Shown here piece by piece: positions 45,201-54,837 of a stretch of 64,000 nucleotides of DNA. The stretch is taken from assembly GCF_035046485.1 (NCBI RefSeq), contig NC_085138.1, positions 88,523,228 to 88,587,227 of the forward strand, in the 5' to 3' direction. The notes beneath the pieces were generated by a model. The model made no database searches and was not told where the DNA came from. It saw only the letters and a list, made by a program, of their open reading frames with translations. Positions within the stretch are counted from its first letter, which is position 1, and every line of letters starts with the position of its first letter. This DNA is from Aedes albopictus. Taxonomy: Eukaryota > Arthropoda > Insecta > Diptera > Culicidae. Made by a program: the position numbers and the translations under genes.

Positions 45201-47198
45201 GAGGAATTCCTGGAGGAATTTCCGGAGGAATTCCTGGAGGAATTTCCGGAGGAATTCCTGGAGGAATTTCCGGAGGAATTCCTGGAGGAATTTCCGGAGG
45301 AATTCCTGGAGGAATTTCCGGAGGAATTCCTGGAGGAATTTCCGGAGGAATTCCTGGAGGAATTTCCGGAGGAATTCCTGGAGGAATTTCCGGAGGAATT
45401 CCTGGAGGAATTTCCGGAGGAATTCCTGGAGGAATTTCCGGAGGAATTCCTGGAGGAATTTCCGGAGGAATTCCTGGAGGAATTTCCGGAGGAATTCCTG
45501 GAGGAATTTCCGAAGGAATTCCTGGAGGAATTTCCGGAGGAATTCCTGGAGGAATTTCCGGAGGAATTCCTGGAGGAATTCCTAGAGGAATTTCCGGAGG
45601 AATTCCTGGAGGAATTTCCGGAGGAATTCCTGGAGGAATTTCCGGAGGAATTCCTAGAGGAATTTCCGGAGGAATTCCTGGAGGAATTTCCGGAGGGACT
45701 CCTGGAGCAATTTCCTGAGGAATTCCTGGAGCAATATCCGGAGGAATTCCTGGAGTTCCTCCAGGAATTCCTCTGGAAGTTCCTCCAGAAATTCATCTGG
45801 AAGTTCCTCAAGGTGTTCCTCCAGGTGTTCCTCCCGGTAACTATTGGTGGAACTCCCTGGAAGAATTCTTGGGGGTACACCTTGAAGAACTTCTGGAGAA
45901 GCTCTTGAGGCAATTCCAGGAGAAACTCCCGCAAGAATTTCCAGGGAGAATTCCTGGAGGAATTCTCGGAGGAATTTTCAAAGGAACTCCTGGAAATAAT
46001 GTTGGAATAATTTCCGGAATATTTTTTGAAGGAACTTCCGGAGAAATTTCCATAAGAACTCCTGGAGGAAAACTTAGAGGAATTTCCGGAGGAACTTTCG
46101 ATCGGAGGAACTTTGGGAAAATACCTTGAGGAACTTCTAGAGGAATTCCTAGAGGAACTCCTGGAAGGATTCCTGGAGGAAGTTCTGGAGGAACTCCCTG
46201 AGGAAAACTCTGTGGTACTCCCAGAGGAACGTACTGGGAGAATTCCTGAAGAAATTTCTCAAGGAACTATAGGAGCAATTTTCGAAAGAACTCCTGGCGG
46301 AATATTTTGAGGAAATTCCTGGGAGAATTTGTGGACGAATCCTTGAAAAATTTCCCGCAGAAAGTCTCATAAAAACTCATAAACTCATAAAACTTCAGGA
46401 GGAACTTCCTAGAGAAATTCTTGGAGGAATTCACGGAATTTATAGCCAACAGCATTTCAGTATTAGCCCACAATGATGTATTTTGAAAATCACGATGTTT
46501 GAGATGCCGAAAGACGGTATTGAACCATTTTCAAAACTTGGATTCCGGAAAATCTGTATACCGACTCCATAATGGCCAAATGTATCCTAAGTGGCCAATC
46601 ATTATGATAAAATGCCATAATTTCCAAAATCATGTAGTTTGATATGTCGCATGATGGTGTTTGTTTATTTTCGAAAATTGGAACCCGGAGCCATCGGTAC
46701 CGATTCCCGGGAAATCCGAAATACCGGTTCCAAAATGGCCACCAGTATTTCAGACAACGCCAAAACAGCACAGAATGATGCATCTTGAAAAACCACGAAG
46801 TTTGAGGTGTCGCATGATGGTATTGAATCATATTCAAAAATTGACCCCGGAACCGGTTCCCCGGAACATCTCTAAAACGGGTTCCAAGGCACGTAGTGAC
46901 CGGGATGGACTTCTAGACAAATTTTTCTATCATTCTAGTGCACTTAGGTCTGAAAACTGAACGGCTCTCATATCGAAAATTTACTTTTTCCAAAATGGCC
47001 AAATCGAATGACCCATTTTGATTCCGGAATAACTCCGGAACCAGGTGGCCATTCCAACAATCCCTAGCAAATCCCTAAATTAGAAGGATATCCGCTTATT
47101 GTGTCAAAATTTGGTCGAAAAATATTGAAAAACAAAAAAGTTATAACGAAAAGAGTATTTTTTCGCACTCTCATTAGGGGGGGTTGGTAACGGAAGGG
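42239..47198. mobile_element. 4.96-kb TTAA-flanked foldback element (piggyBac-type) with minisatellite core
   Basis: TTAA at 42235-42238 and 47199-47202. Ends are CCCTTCCGTTACCAACCCCC and its exact complement. The inverted arms are long: the left about 1.45 kb (to ~43695), the right about 1.1 kb (from ~46085). The difference is largely a ~314-bp direct duplication in the left arm (GGCCATTTTGGAACCGGTAT at 42697 and 43011). A ~2-kb 24-bp minisatellite lies between the arms. TTAA plus a CCC start matches piggyBac insertion; the foldback layout recalls Drosophila FB elements. No transposase. Insertion at TTAA in the spacer left the ORF1 stop codon of the host I-like element intact. Confidence 0.88.
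43795..45765. repeat. 24-bp minisatellite, about 80 copies
   Basis: The unit is GGAATTCCTGGA followed by GGAATTTCCGGA. From about 44600 to 45500 the copies are nearly identical (one T to A change near 44932); the flanks are more diverged, with half-unit gains and losses. All six reading frames of the consensus lack stop codons, which produces 657-codon (minus) and 584- and 471-codon (plus) open frames over the same DNA. Sequence identity highest in the middle suggests recent expansion by unequal exchange or replication slippage. Confidence 0.95.
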
Positions 47199-48209
47199 TT
47201 AAGGGTGTGATGGAGGAATGTTTTGGAGAGACTGATTTAGTGAGGGAGGATTGTTCGGCGATTTCTTCATGGTAGCGGTCTTTTTCTTTCTTTTTGGAAA
47301 GACATAGGTATAGCTGCAATTACCGTTCTCATCGGGATCTTCAGGGAGGTCTGCAAGAGGTGAGAATGCATTTTCGAGTGCCACTGCTTCTTCGTCGGCG
47401 TTCGATAGCAACTCAGCAAATGAGAGCCTAGATTTCTCTAGTGGCTTTCGTCGGGTCATCGTCACGTGATCTACATATGAGGGACAACTTTTTGGGGAAA
47501 GGTCATGTTCTCCATTGCATCGGATACACAAAGGAGATACGAAGGTACATGTTGATTCATCGTGGAGCTCCGCACACTTGCCACATCGTGCTCTGTTATC
47601 GCACATTTTGGCTGAGTGACCGTATCGCTTACAGTTTGTGCATAGCAAAACTTTTGGGACATACAAACGAACCGGGATCAATGCTTGATCGATTTCCAGA
47701 TAGTCAGGAAGGGCTGTTCTCTCGAATGTTATACGGAAAGAGTGGCTTGGGTCATAAACGATATTCTCTTCTTCTTTGCGAGAAGCGACGAGTTGAACAA
47801 CCTCCAGAATATTCACCGAGGAAGCATTTGGATTCCGGAATTTACCGACGCCATTTTCAAATATGTGTTGTGGGACTAGAGAAGAATCATCGATGACGCC
47901 GTCAATCTCCACCTGTTCGCTCGGGATATAGACTCTGTACTGTTTAAAGAGATTATTCTTCACGATAGCATTAGCTTCGTTTCGATCTGTTACTATTACG
48001 CGGATTTTCTTAAGAGTGATTTTACGAATTTGCTGGATCGAGCGGTAATGCTTGTGGAGATCATTAGAGATTGTCGTAGTATCCAAAAGTTTTTCAACTT
48101 GACGGAAAAATACAACGAAAGGAGGCTTTGCTGTGGCATGGTAAGCTCTGGAACTTGGTGAATTTTCTGGAGATGTCTTATCAGGAGGATCTTTGACGTC
48201 AGCATCCAT
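47199..48209 (-). CDS. I-like retrotransposon ORF1 (Gag-like, zinc knuckles)
   Basis: 336 codons. The N-terminal ~200 residues form an RRM-like/Gag-like region (around VIVTDRNEANAIVKNN and FRITFERTALPDYLEI). Residues ~190-245 contain clustered Cys/His motifs CTNCKRYGHSAKMC, CGKCAELHDESTC and CIRCNGEHDLSPKSC, as in I-factor ORF1 proteins. The C-terminus is Lys/Pro/Ser-rich. The protein is expected to bind element RNA and form cytoplasmic or nuclear ribonucleoprotein. The frame is uninterrupted. The stop codon TAA overlaps the TTAA used by the foldback insertion, and the pre-insertion sequence would keep it. ORF2 now begins 5.4 kb downstream instead of within a few hundred bases. Confidence 0.85.
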   Translation of the reverse strand: MDADVKDPPDKTSPENSPSSRAYHATAKPPFVVFFRQVEKLLDTTTISNDLHKHYRSIQQIRKITLKKIRVIVTDRNEANAIVKNNLFKQYRVYIPSEQVEIDGVIDDSSLVPQHIFENGVGKFRNPNASSVNILEVVQLVASRKEEENIVYDPSHSFRITFERTALPDYLEIDQALIPVRLYVPKVLLCTNCKRYGHSAKMCDNRARCGKCAELHDESTCTFVSPLCIRCNGEHDLSPKSCPSYVDHVTMTRRKPLEKSRLSFAELLSNADEEAVALENAFSPLADLPEDPDENGNCSYTYVFPKRKKKTATMKKSPNNPPSLNQSLQNIPPSHP

Positions 48210-48391
48210 GACCGCAACGCCCGTGCGGCCACCGGTTATTTATCGCGGTAGAAATTCAGTAGAAAGCGAACAATGATACTTATCCTGATAAAAGATCGTC
48301 CGACGGAGGAAACAATAGGCCTTTCTCACAACACCACTATCGAACACTGCTTTGCAAACACGACCGTTCTCGACAAAAGATAAACGTGGAA
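48210..48391 (-). other. 5' untranslated region of the I-like element
   Basis: Lies between the 5' target duplication (48392-48403) and the ORF1 ATG. Family knowledge places an internal promoter here; no specific element could be verified. Confidence 0.6.
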
Positions 48392-48479
48392 TGAACCGTT
48401 TTAATAACCAAGCGTTAAAAATACTCATCTCTACAATGGATTTATTTAAGATGGAGTTAGTTGTACCCCCAAACCCCCC

Positions 48480-48712
48480 ACCCAATCTTGTGCACGGGCT
48501 TGTCTTGATGTACCTTAACACCCTTCGTAAATGAATCCAGAAAAAACTTGACCGGACTCACGTCGGTCATCTCGATCTCGATTTAGTATTAGAATCACTT
48601 GTTCCTCGGACGTACAGGCAAAGACCATTTGCACTGCGCTTGAGGCCTAATTTCTCCTTGAACGAATGGAAACGATCGTATTATATTCTGGACGCCTGCT
48701 TTAGGCCATGTA
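48480..48712 (-). pseudogene. Ty1/copia reverse transcriptase fragment
   Basis: The minus strand reads HGLKQASRI, a stop, then YDRFHSFKEKLGLKRSANG and LCLYVRG, matching the copia stretch around 'YGLKQA.R.W...F...L...GF.RS..D.CLY'. One stop replaces the conserved Trp. A weaker continuation (RRVLRYIK near 48500-48535) could be the copia RNase H entry. The YVDD catalytic box is deleted. It abuts the BEL remnant. Confidence 0.7.
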
Positions 48713-48724
48713 TTGACGCGTGGA

Positions 48725-51145
48725 GACGAAAAACCAGACCTCCAGCTTTATCGACTTCGTCGTCCCACAGGGTTTGATTGGGCCAGGTGTCCTGGACTAT
48801 CATTAGTCTCTGCGAGTCAAACAAGCTCATGGCACAACGCAGGATGTTTCACTCCTTGGAGCAATATCGTGCAGTTGCTGTTTGCTGGAAAAGGCAACGC
48901 TGTCCGGATGCAGAAACCTCCACGAGCATGCACTTCCGCCACTTCAAGCGTGACTTTGATCGCCTCCGCTTCAGTGTCGAAACTGTCGAGGTAATCATCG
49001 AAATAGTGCTTCCGGGAACTCTTCTTCGTTTTCCACTGCGTTACGATTTTTGATGTTCTGGGCCTGGCAAGGAGAGCATATGGCTCTAAAGGTACCAACG
49101 TCCACGACAAACATCTTGACCGGTTGCGGGAGACCCAGCCAAGACAAAGTCGTATATGATGTAGAATTGGATGCTAAAGTGGAGGAAATATGCGTCCCTG
49201 CAAACAGCTACCGGTTGTTCTCGAAATTTGCACAACGCCGAAGCAAGAGGGGTCAGCAGGTCTGGTTCCTTGAGAAGCATGGAGTTGAAAGTAATTCCCC
49301 CTACTTTCGCCGCCGCGTTCCAAACAACCTCTAATTTTGCTTCTTCGCGTTTCTCATGGCACCTAATGGCAAGTACCAAACCTTCTTAGGGTCCGTAGAT
49401 TCCATTTTTTTTCCGTCACCTCGTGGATATAGCCGTTCTCCAGATACTCACTGATCTGCAGCTGTACCATTCCATGCATCTCCGAAGCCTTCTTCATTCT
49501 TCGCTCGAAGCATTGTAGACGCCACATTGCCATAGGAAAACTGTTTGGAAATACTACACGGTCATGGCGCCATAACAGGTCAGTCTCAAACCGATTTGAA
49601 ACGCGCCTCATTGTCTCTTCTAGGATCCGACGGGTACGTTCATCCTTGTCCAACTCGGGCCCCTTGTCAGACGAAACACCGATACTTTCAACCGTGAAAT
49701 GTTGTTTGACGAGTTCATGAAGGTCTTGATCCACCTGGAAATCTCGTCGACACTCGCACACATGTAGCGTGAAGTTCGTCATCGTCACCCCTTGTCCTTC
49801 TGCAGTATATCCATAGACCGATCAACTGAGTTGAGTCTTGCTGGCCAGAGGGTCGCTTAGTTGACCTTCGCGCAAGCTCAACGTTGCAGTCATGCTGGCA
49901 TTGCCTCAAAGCTAGTGATCGGACGACCGCCAACTCTCCGTATTTCAGCGTCTGTTTCGGAAAGTTGAGGCTAGAAACCGTCGTTGCATGTTTTAAGGTA
50001 AACCGCTCGGTTTTGCCATGTCCGAATATCTCCAGATGAATCCGTTGGGACTTCGGTTCCTGTCGAGTCACGTTGCTGGTTTAAGTTAGGCAAAGGGGAA
50101 GAGGTTCACCATCATCGATGCCTAATCGTTCCGCGATCGATTGCTCTACCAGAGTCATGTCCGATCCGTCGTCCAAGAATGCAAACGTTTCTACTGTTTT
50201 CTCCTTCCGCTTTATCGTCACTAGATGAATTCTGAATAATGTATCTTCTTGGAGGTGTGATGCGCATTTAGCCCTTCTTCAGAAGTACCATCCTGATTCG
50301 CTGTACTTCGACCTTCCTTGGCCGGCGGTTCATGCTTCTGAGTTCCGAGGTGCAACAGTTGACGGTGGCGCTGCAGGCAGCCTTCTACGCCGCAGACAGC
50401 TTGAACCTTGCAAGAACGTCGACCTTGTTTCCCTGGGCACGTGCGATGATCTTGGGTAGTTTTCCAACAGCTGTCTGCATCCCACTTTATGAACGTCGCA
50501 CAATCTTTCACCTTTTGATTACTCCCGGTACATGCCCCAGACACAGAACCTCCTTGACCTCCAACTTCTTCGGTACATCTTCAAGGTTACTCTGCTTCGT
50601 GGTTGGCTCACTGACAGTGTGAGTGTCAAGGAAGCTTTTGTCCCTATTACGCTCTCCTCGTTCCGATCGTGACTGCCTCAAATCCGTAGTGAATGTGACG
50701 TCCGAAACTGCTGCCACTAGCATGGACAATGGGCATGAATACAGCGCAGGTACGTAGATCGGCCGTAGCAAACTGTTGTTTGTACAGCGCCCAGTTGAGG
50801 CGTTGCTTTGCGGGGATTTTGTCCACCAACTCTCGCAGTAAAACTTGGTTACATAGATGTGCCATTTGCCCAGTTGCTTCAATATGGTCGCACAGGTTTT
50901 GAGTCGCCTTGCCGAAGGATGTCAGCGTTTCCAACCTGTCCGCCTCAGGTGCCGTAGTCTCGCGAACATTATCCAATAATGTATGGATGATCAGTTCCGG
51001 TCTGCCGCACAACATGTACACGGTAGACATAACTTGTTGGATGCACGCCGGAAGAAGCAAACGGCTTTACACAGCATCGAATGCTTTGCCTCGAAATGCC
51101 CGTTGAAGCCGAGCCAAAGGATACACATTGGTGGATCCACTGGAT
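48725..51145 (-). pseudogene. BEL/Pao Gag-Pol remnant
   Basis: Read from 51145 downward, in broken frames: Gag (TLLDNVRETTAPEADRLETL and NLCDHIEATGQMAHL, about 50750-51000), a Cys/His zinc-knuckle region (CGVEGC near 50365), protease-region traces (about 49830-50070), the spacer before the reverse transcriptase (IGVSSDKGPELDKDERTRRI, FETDLLWR, about 49560-49690), reverse transcriptase pieces (VVWNAAAKVGGITFNSML near 49310; the catalytic box appears as YFDDYLD near 48995 where the family has YVDDYLD) and a last piece near 48740-48806. Multiple frameshifts and deletions; integrase and LTRs not found. A different, more decayed copy from the one at the window start. Confidence 0.85.
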
Positions 51146-51149
51146 AATA

Positions 51150-52505
51150 GCCGCCCATGAGAGAATGCGATACGATAGGATTCGGATGTATTCTTGATAT
51201 ACTTGCGTTTATTTTTTTATTCTGGGATTTCCATTGGAATTCTTTTTGGCATCTTTTTGGAAATTCCTTGAGGATTCGATAGGGGGTCATCTAGAAATTT
51301 CAAATGAAATACCAAAAGAAAAAAAATCTTATCCAGGAATTTTAGAAATCTAAGAAAGAACTTCGTGAGTAATCCCAAAAAAATCGGAGAAAAATCCCAA
51401 AAAAAAAACTACAGAACTATCCGTTTTTGAGTCGAAATTGATCTAAAATTATAGTGGGTTGCGCATGCACCAGCAATTCGATTATGCGATTTTGTAAGCC
51501 TGAGACCAATTGGTGTACTTGCGTGACTTTGCCAAAACTTTCGTGATTTTCATATATTTTTCATGGTTTGGATAGGACGATTTGGTGGCTTTTGTTCAGC
51601 AGTGCACCACTGTGCTCTGGCTACAACATATAGAACCATTCAAAATCAAATGTTCCGAACACATATAAAGCATAGCAGATAACAGTTGGTTGATCACATT
51701 GCATGGACGCCGGCATAAATACTGCTGAAGACAATGTTTTTGGAGAACCTGGGATCCTGGAACATTCCATCAATCTAAATACTACCACTAGTTGCCCCAT
51801 AATTTAGTTTCAATTACCACTCTCTTTCGACCAACAAACATATTACATTTAACGACATGCTATCAACATCCGGCGTAGGTACACCGAAGTCCCTCTCAAC
51901 GCCTCATCAAATCGTTCCATTCACGTATCCAGTAGTAATAGAATCCCATAAACGCCGATTGCCGTCGTCAGAGTAGGTATGCAAATGCTAATAACCCATC
52001 AATTAGCGCGCGCAAATAATTTACAGTTTGCCGAACAACACGTTGTTACCATTACAAGCTATGCGGGCCCTTTGCCTCCGCCTTCAACCGAGAGTTGTAG
52101 TCAATTTAGCGAGCTAACTACCGCGATGCTCTTCCTTCTCGCCGTGCATGCTATGTACTTGCTTACCGTTGCAAGCCTTGGTCACATACGTTTAGAACTT
52201 TCGTTAAGGAAGGCTACTCTGTCGTCATCCCATATAATAATCTCCACACCATCGCACCGTTTGACTCTTACCGGGTGTCGTCCCGTTTCTAATTTACATG
52301 AATCAAAATTACATGCAAATGCGATCAGCAGCGGAACCGACCAGGCGGCAACAGGCATCAGGCGATGCAATGGAACGTCCTCCCGAGTCGGTGCAGTTGA
52401 CAATCAACTTGTTATACGGAGAATATGGCGAGAGCAAATTTAGGCGGCCCAATTTTGAAACATTCGTGATGAAATTTTAATTTACCTCCAAAAATCAAGT
52501 TCGTG
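51150..52505. other. No gene recognised
   Basis: Unclassified DNA. The 154-codon frame at 51979-52443 has no recognisable domain, and its antisense frame is also open for 73 codons. A short patch of degenerate 12-bp repeats occurs at 51215-51420. Confidence 0.4.
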
Positions 52506-52508
52506 TAT

Positions 52509-52640
52509 CTGAGAGTTTACGTGCGCAGTATTGGACGTACTCGTACAGGTGAAATCGTCCTCGAGCTTAATCGCACCAAGGAGCGCAAGGGCGCCACAAA
52601 ATTGTGACAGAAGAGGTCATTCGCGAGGGTGGTCAGGGCT
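52509..52640 (+). pseudogene. R1-like ORF1 fragment
   Basis: Reads VRSIGRTRTGEIVLELNRTK then KERKGATKL and a stop. It matches the arginine-rich segment of the R1-like ORF1 at 23830-23960 in this window. Only about 40 residues survive. Confidence 0.6.
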
Positions 52641-52779
52641 CTTAATAGCGGAGGTGGTATTGGAAGGTATCAGAAAGCCGGCTCCAGAGGCACGTTATCC
52701 TCCATTTGGGGCATTTGTGCCATCGCCATACATATGTACATATAAGCTTTTTTCATCATTTTCCTGAGGGAGAGCGCCG

Positions 52780-54835
52780 AGCGTATAGTAGAGCACCATC
52801 TTCGTCGGTCTTGGGCGATGTTCCTCCAGTTTCCCCGAATGTGTAAGGATCGTAGATCTTCTTCAAGCGCGTGCAGCCAGCGAGTTCGCGGCCGCCCACG
52901 AAGTCGCCTACCTCTACCGGGTTGTCAGCTGAATATTGTTTTCGCTATTCTTTCTTCCGACATTCGCACTACGTGTCCAGCCCACTGAAGTCTGCCGTAT
53001 TTTATACGTTTCACAATATTCGCATCTTCGTACACTTGGTACAACTCGTGATTCATGCGTCTGCGCCACACTCCATTTTCTTGTTTCCCACCGAGAATTG
53101 TCCGCAGCACTTTGCGCTCAAAAACTCCAAAAGCTTTTCGGTCTACCTCCTTTAACGTCCACGCTTCGTGACCGTAGAGGGCAACCGGAAGAATCAGCGT
53201 CTTATTCAGAGCGAATTTTGTTTGCGTTTGCAAGTTACGGGACCTAAGCTGGCTACGCAATCCGTAAAAGGCCCTATTCGCAGCTGCAATACGCCTTTTC
53301 ACTTCACGGGAACGTCATTGTCATATGTCACAAGTGTTCCAAGATAAACAAATTCTTCAACAACTTCAAACACTTCCCCATCAATCACTACCTCAGCATT
53401 AACACCACTAGGCCTGCTTCTGTCTTTACCCGCTATCATGTACTTCGTCTTGGTAGAGCTAATCGTCAAGCCTATCCTCGCTGTCTCTCTCTTCAGAGGA
53501 GCATAAGCTTCCTCCACTGCCCTACGATCGATGCCGATGAGATCAATATCGTCCGCAAAACCGAGGAGCATGTGCGACTGTGTGATGATAGAGCCATTCC
53601 TCTGCACGCCTGACCTCCTAATCGCTTCTTCGAGTGCAATGTTGAACAATAAATTTGAAAGAGTATCCCCCTGCTTCAATCCATCCAAGGTCACAAACGA
53701 CGTAGACACTTCGTCCGCGATCCGAATACTTGATTTTGATCCATCCAGCGTTGCGCGTATCAGTCTAATTAGTTTCGCCGGAAAACCATGTTCTGACATT
53801 ATCTGCAAAAGCTCATTTCTTTTCACTGAATCGTGCGCTGCTTTAAAATCAATAAACAGATGGTGAGTCTGCAACCCAGTCAACCAGTGATCGTATAAGA
53901 TGTTTAATAAGATGTTAAAGTGGAGGCGATATACGTGCATTTTACATGCGCCTAAATGGAGGCATGCACGCATATGGCCTCCATTTTATCATCTTATGCA
54001 ACATCTTATACGATTACTGGTTGTCTGGGTTGCCTCGCATCGCCCGTTGAAGCCAATTATCGCATACAGTCAGTTCACCCTTTTTGGGTGCCTTTACTAA
54101 GACGCCTTGCATCTAGTCGACCGGAAATTACGCGGTTTCCCATATGTTGCGGAATAATTGATGCACTAGTTGTGCGGATACTACGGGGTCAGCTTTGAGC
54201 ATCTCAGTTGATATGCGATCGACCCCTGGGGCTCTGTTTGATTTCATGCTACGGATGGCTGTTTCTATCTCCTGCACTGATGGAGCTTCGGTGTTGACAC
54301 GGGTAATGCGTCGAACCCTTGGCGGATCATGCTGAGGTGTTGATGGTGTGGCAGACACTTGAAAAAGGTTTCCAAAGTGCTCGAACCAGCGTTTAAACTG
54401 GTCAGCCGGGTCGGTCAGTAACTGTCCAGACGTGTCTTTTAAGGGCATCGTAGCATTCATCTTGGTCCCACTAAGGCGACGTGAGACATCGTAGAGGAGA
54501 CAGATGTCGCCGGTGTTTGCGGCTTTCTCACCTTCGTCGGCTAGGGAGTCCGCTCACGCTCTTTTGTCCCGTCTACATAAGCGTTTCACTGCCTTCTCTA
54601 GAGCCGAACAGCGCTGACGGGCTTCGGCTTTGGCTCCTCGTGTTTTCACTCGCTCTATCGCGGCTTTGGCGTTCCTTCGCTCCTCTATCTTCCTCCAGGT
54701 ATCATCTGTGATCCACTGCTTTCTTCGGGTGCGTAGCTCACCCAAATTATTCTCGCCGGTAGCGATGAAGGCGTTCTTGATGACGCTCCATTGATCTTCT
54801 ACGCTTCGCGTTGAAGTCGCCCATGAGAATCTTGA
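52780..54835 (-). pseudogene. RTE-like ORF2, reverse transcriptase and C-terminus
   Basis: After GDFNAK the frame jumps, with a deletion, to SVEDQWSVIKNAF, then RKQWITDDTWRKIEERR and SNRAPGVDRISTEML. The first reverse transcriptase motifs are deleted (GELTVCDNW is followed by QTHHLFIDFKAAHDS). Then GLKQGDTLSNLLFNIAL, GFADDIDLIG and YLGTLV follow, and the C-terminal RTE signature (NRAFYGLRS, LPVALYGHEAWTL, VLRTI, RLQWAGHVVRM) to about 52780. The FADD catalytic box is intact but frameshifts near 53300 and elsewhere break the frame. It would have acted as the polymerase of the element. Confidence 0.85.
53873..54031. mobile_element. 159-bp palindromic MITE, TIR AACCCAGTCAACCAG, 2-bp GC duplication
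   Basis: Left end AACCCAGTCAACCAGTGATC and right end complement AACCCAGACAACCAGTAATC continue as inverted arms (GTATAAGATG). GC on both sides (53871-53872, 54032-54033). Removal rejoins ...ARQTHHLFIDF in the RTE reverse transcriptase frame. Related in style to, but distinct from, the CCCAAGTAAC elements. Confidence 0.8.
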
Positions 54836-54837
54836 TA

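Larger units (their letters stand above)
38275..48391 (-). mobile_element. Full-length I-like non-LTR retrotransposon with nested insertions
   Basis: TGAACCGTTTTA occurs at 38263-38274, directly next to the T-run that is the element's poly(A) tail, and again at 48392-48403 beyond the 5' end: a 12-bp target duplication. On the minus strand the order is a 5' untranslated region of about 180 bp, ORF1, intergenic spacer, ORF2 (endonuclease, reverse transcriptase, RNase H), AATAAA-like signals and the A-tail. Zinc knuckles in ORF1 plus RNase H in ORF2 fit the I group. A mariner-type MITE (41826-41950), a hairpin (42053-42226) and the TTAA foldback (42239-47198) were inserted later into the ORF1-ORF2 spacer, enlarging about 4.8 kb to 10.1 kb. 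Confidence 0.85.

Noticed and set aside
43961..45934. 657-codon minus-strand frame and overlapping 584- and 471-codon plus-strand frames
   Set aside because: All are translations of the 24-bp minisatellite, whose consensus has no stop in any frame. No start context, domain or independent support.
47441..47896. 151-codon plus-strand frame
   Set aside because: Antisense shadow of the I-like ORF1.
51979..52443. 154-codon frame as a host gene
   Set aside because: No recognisable domain, antisense frame open too, no splice or promoter context.
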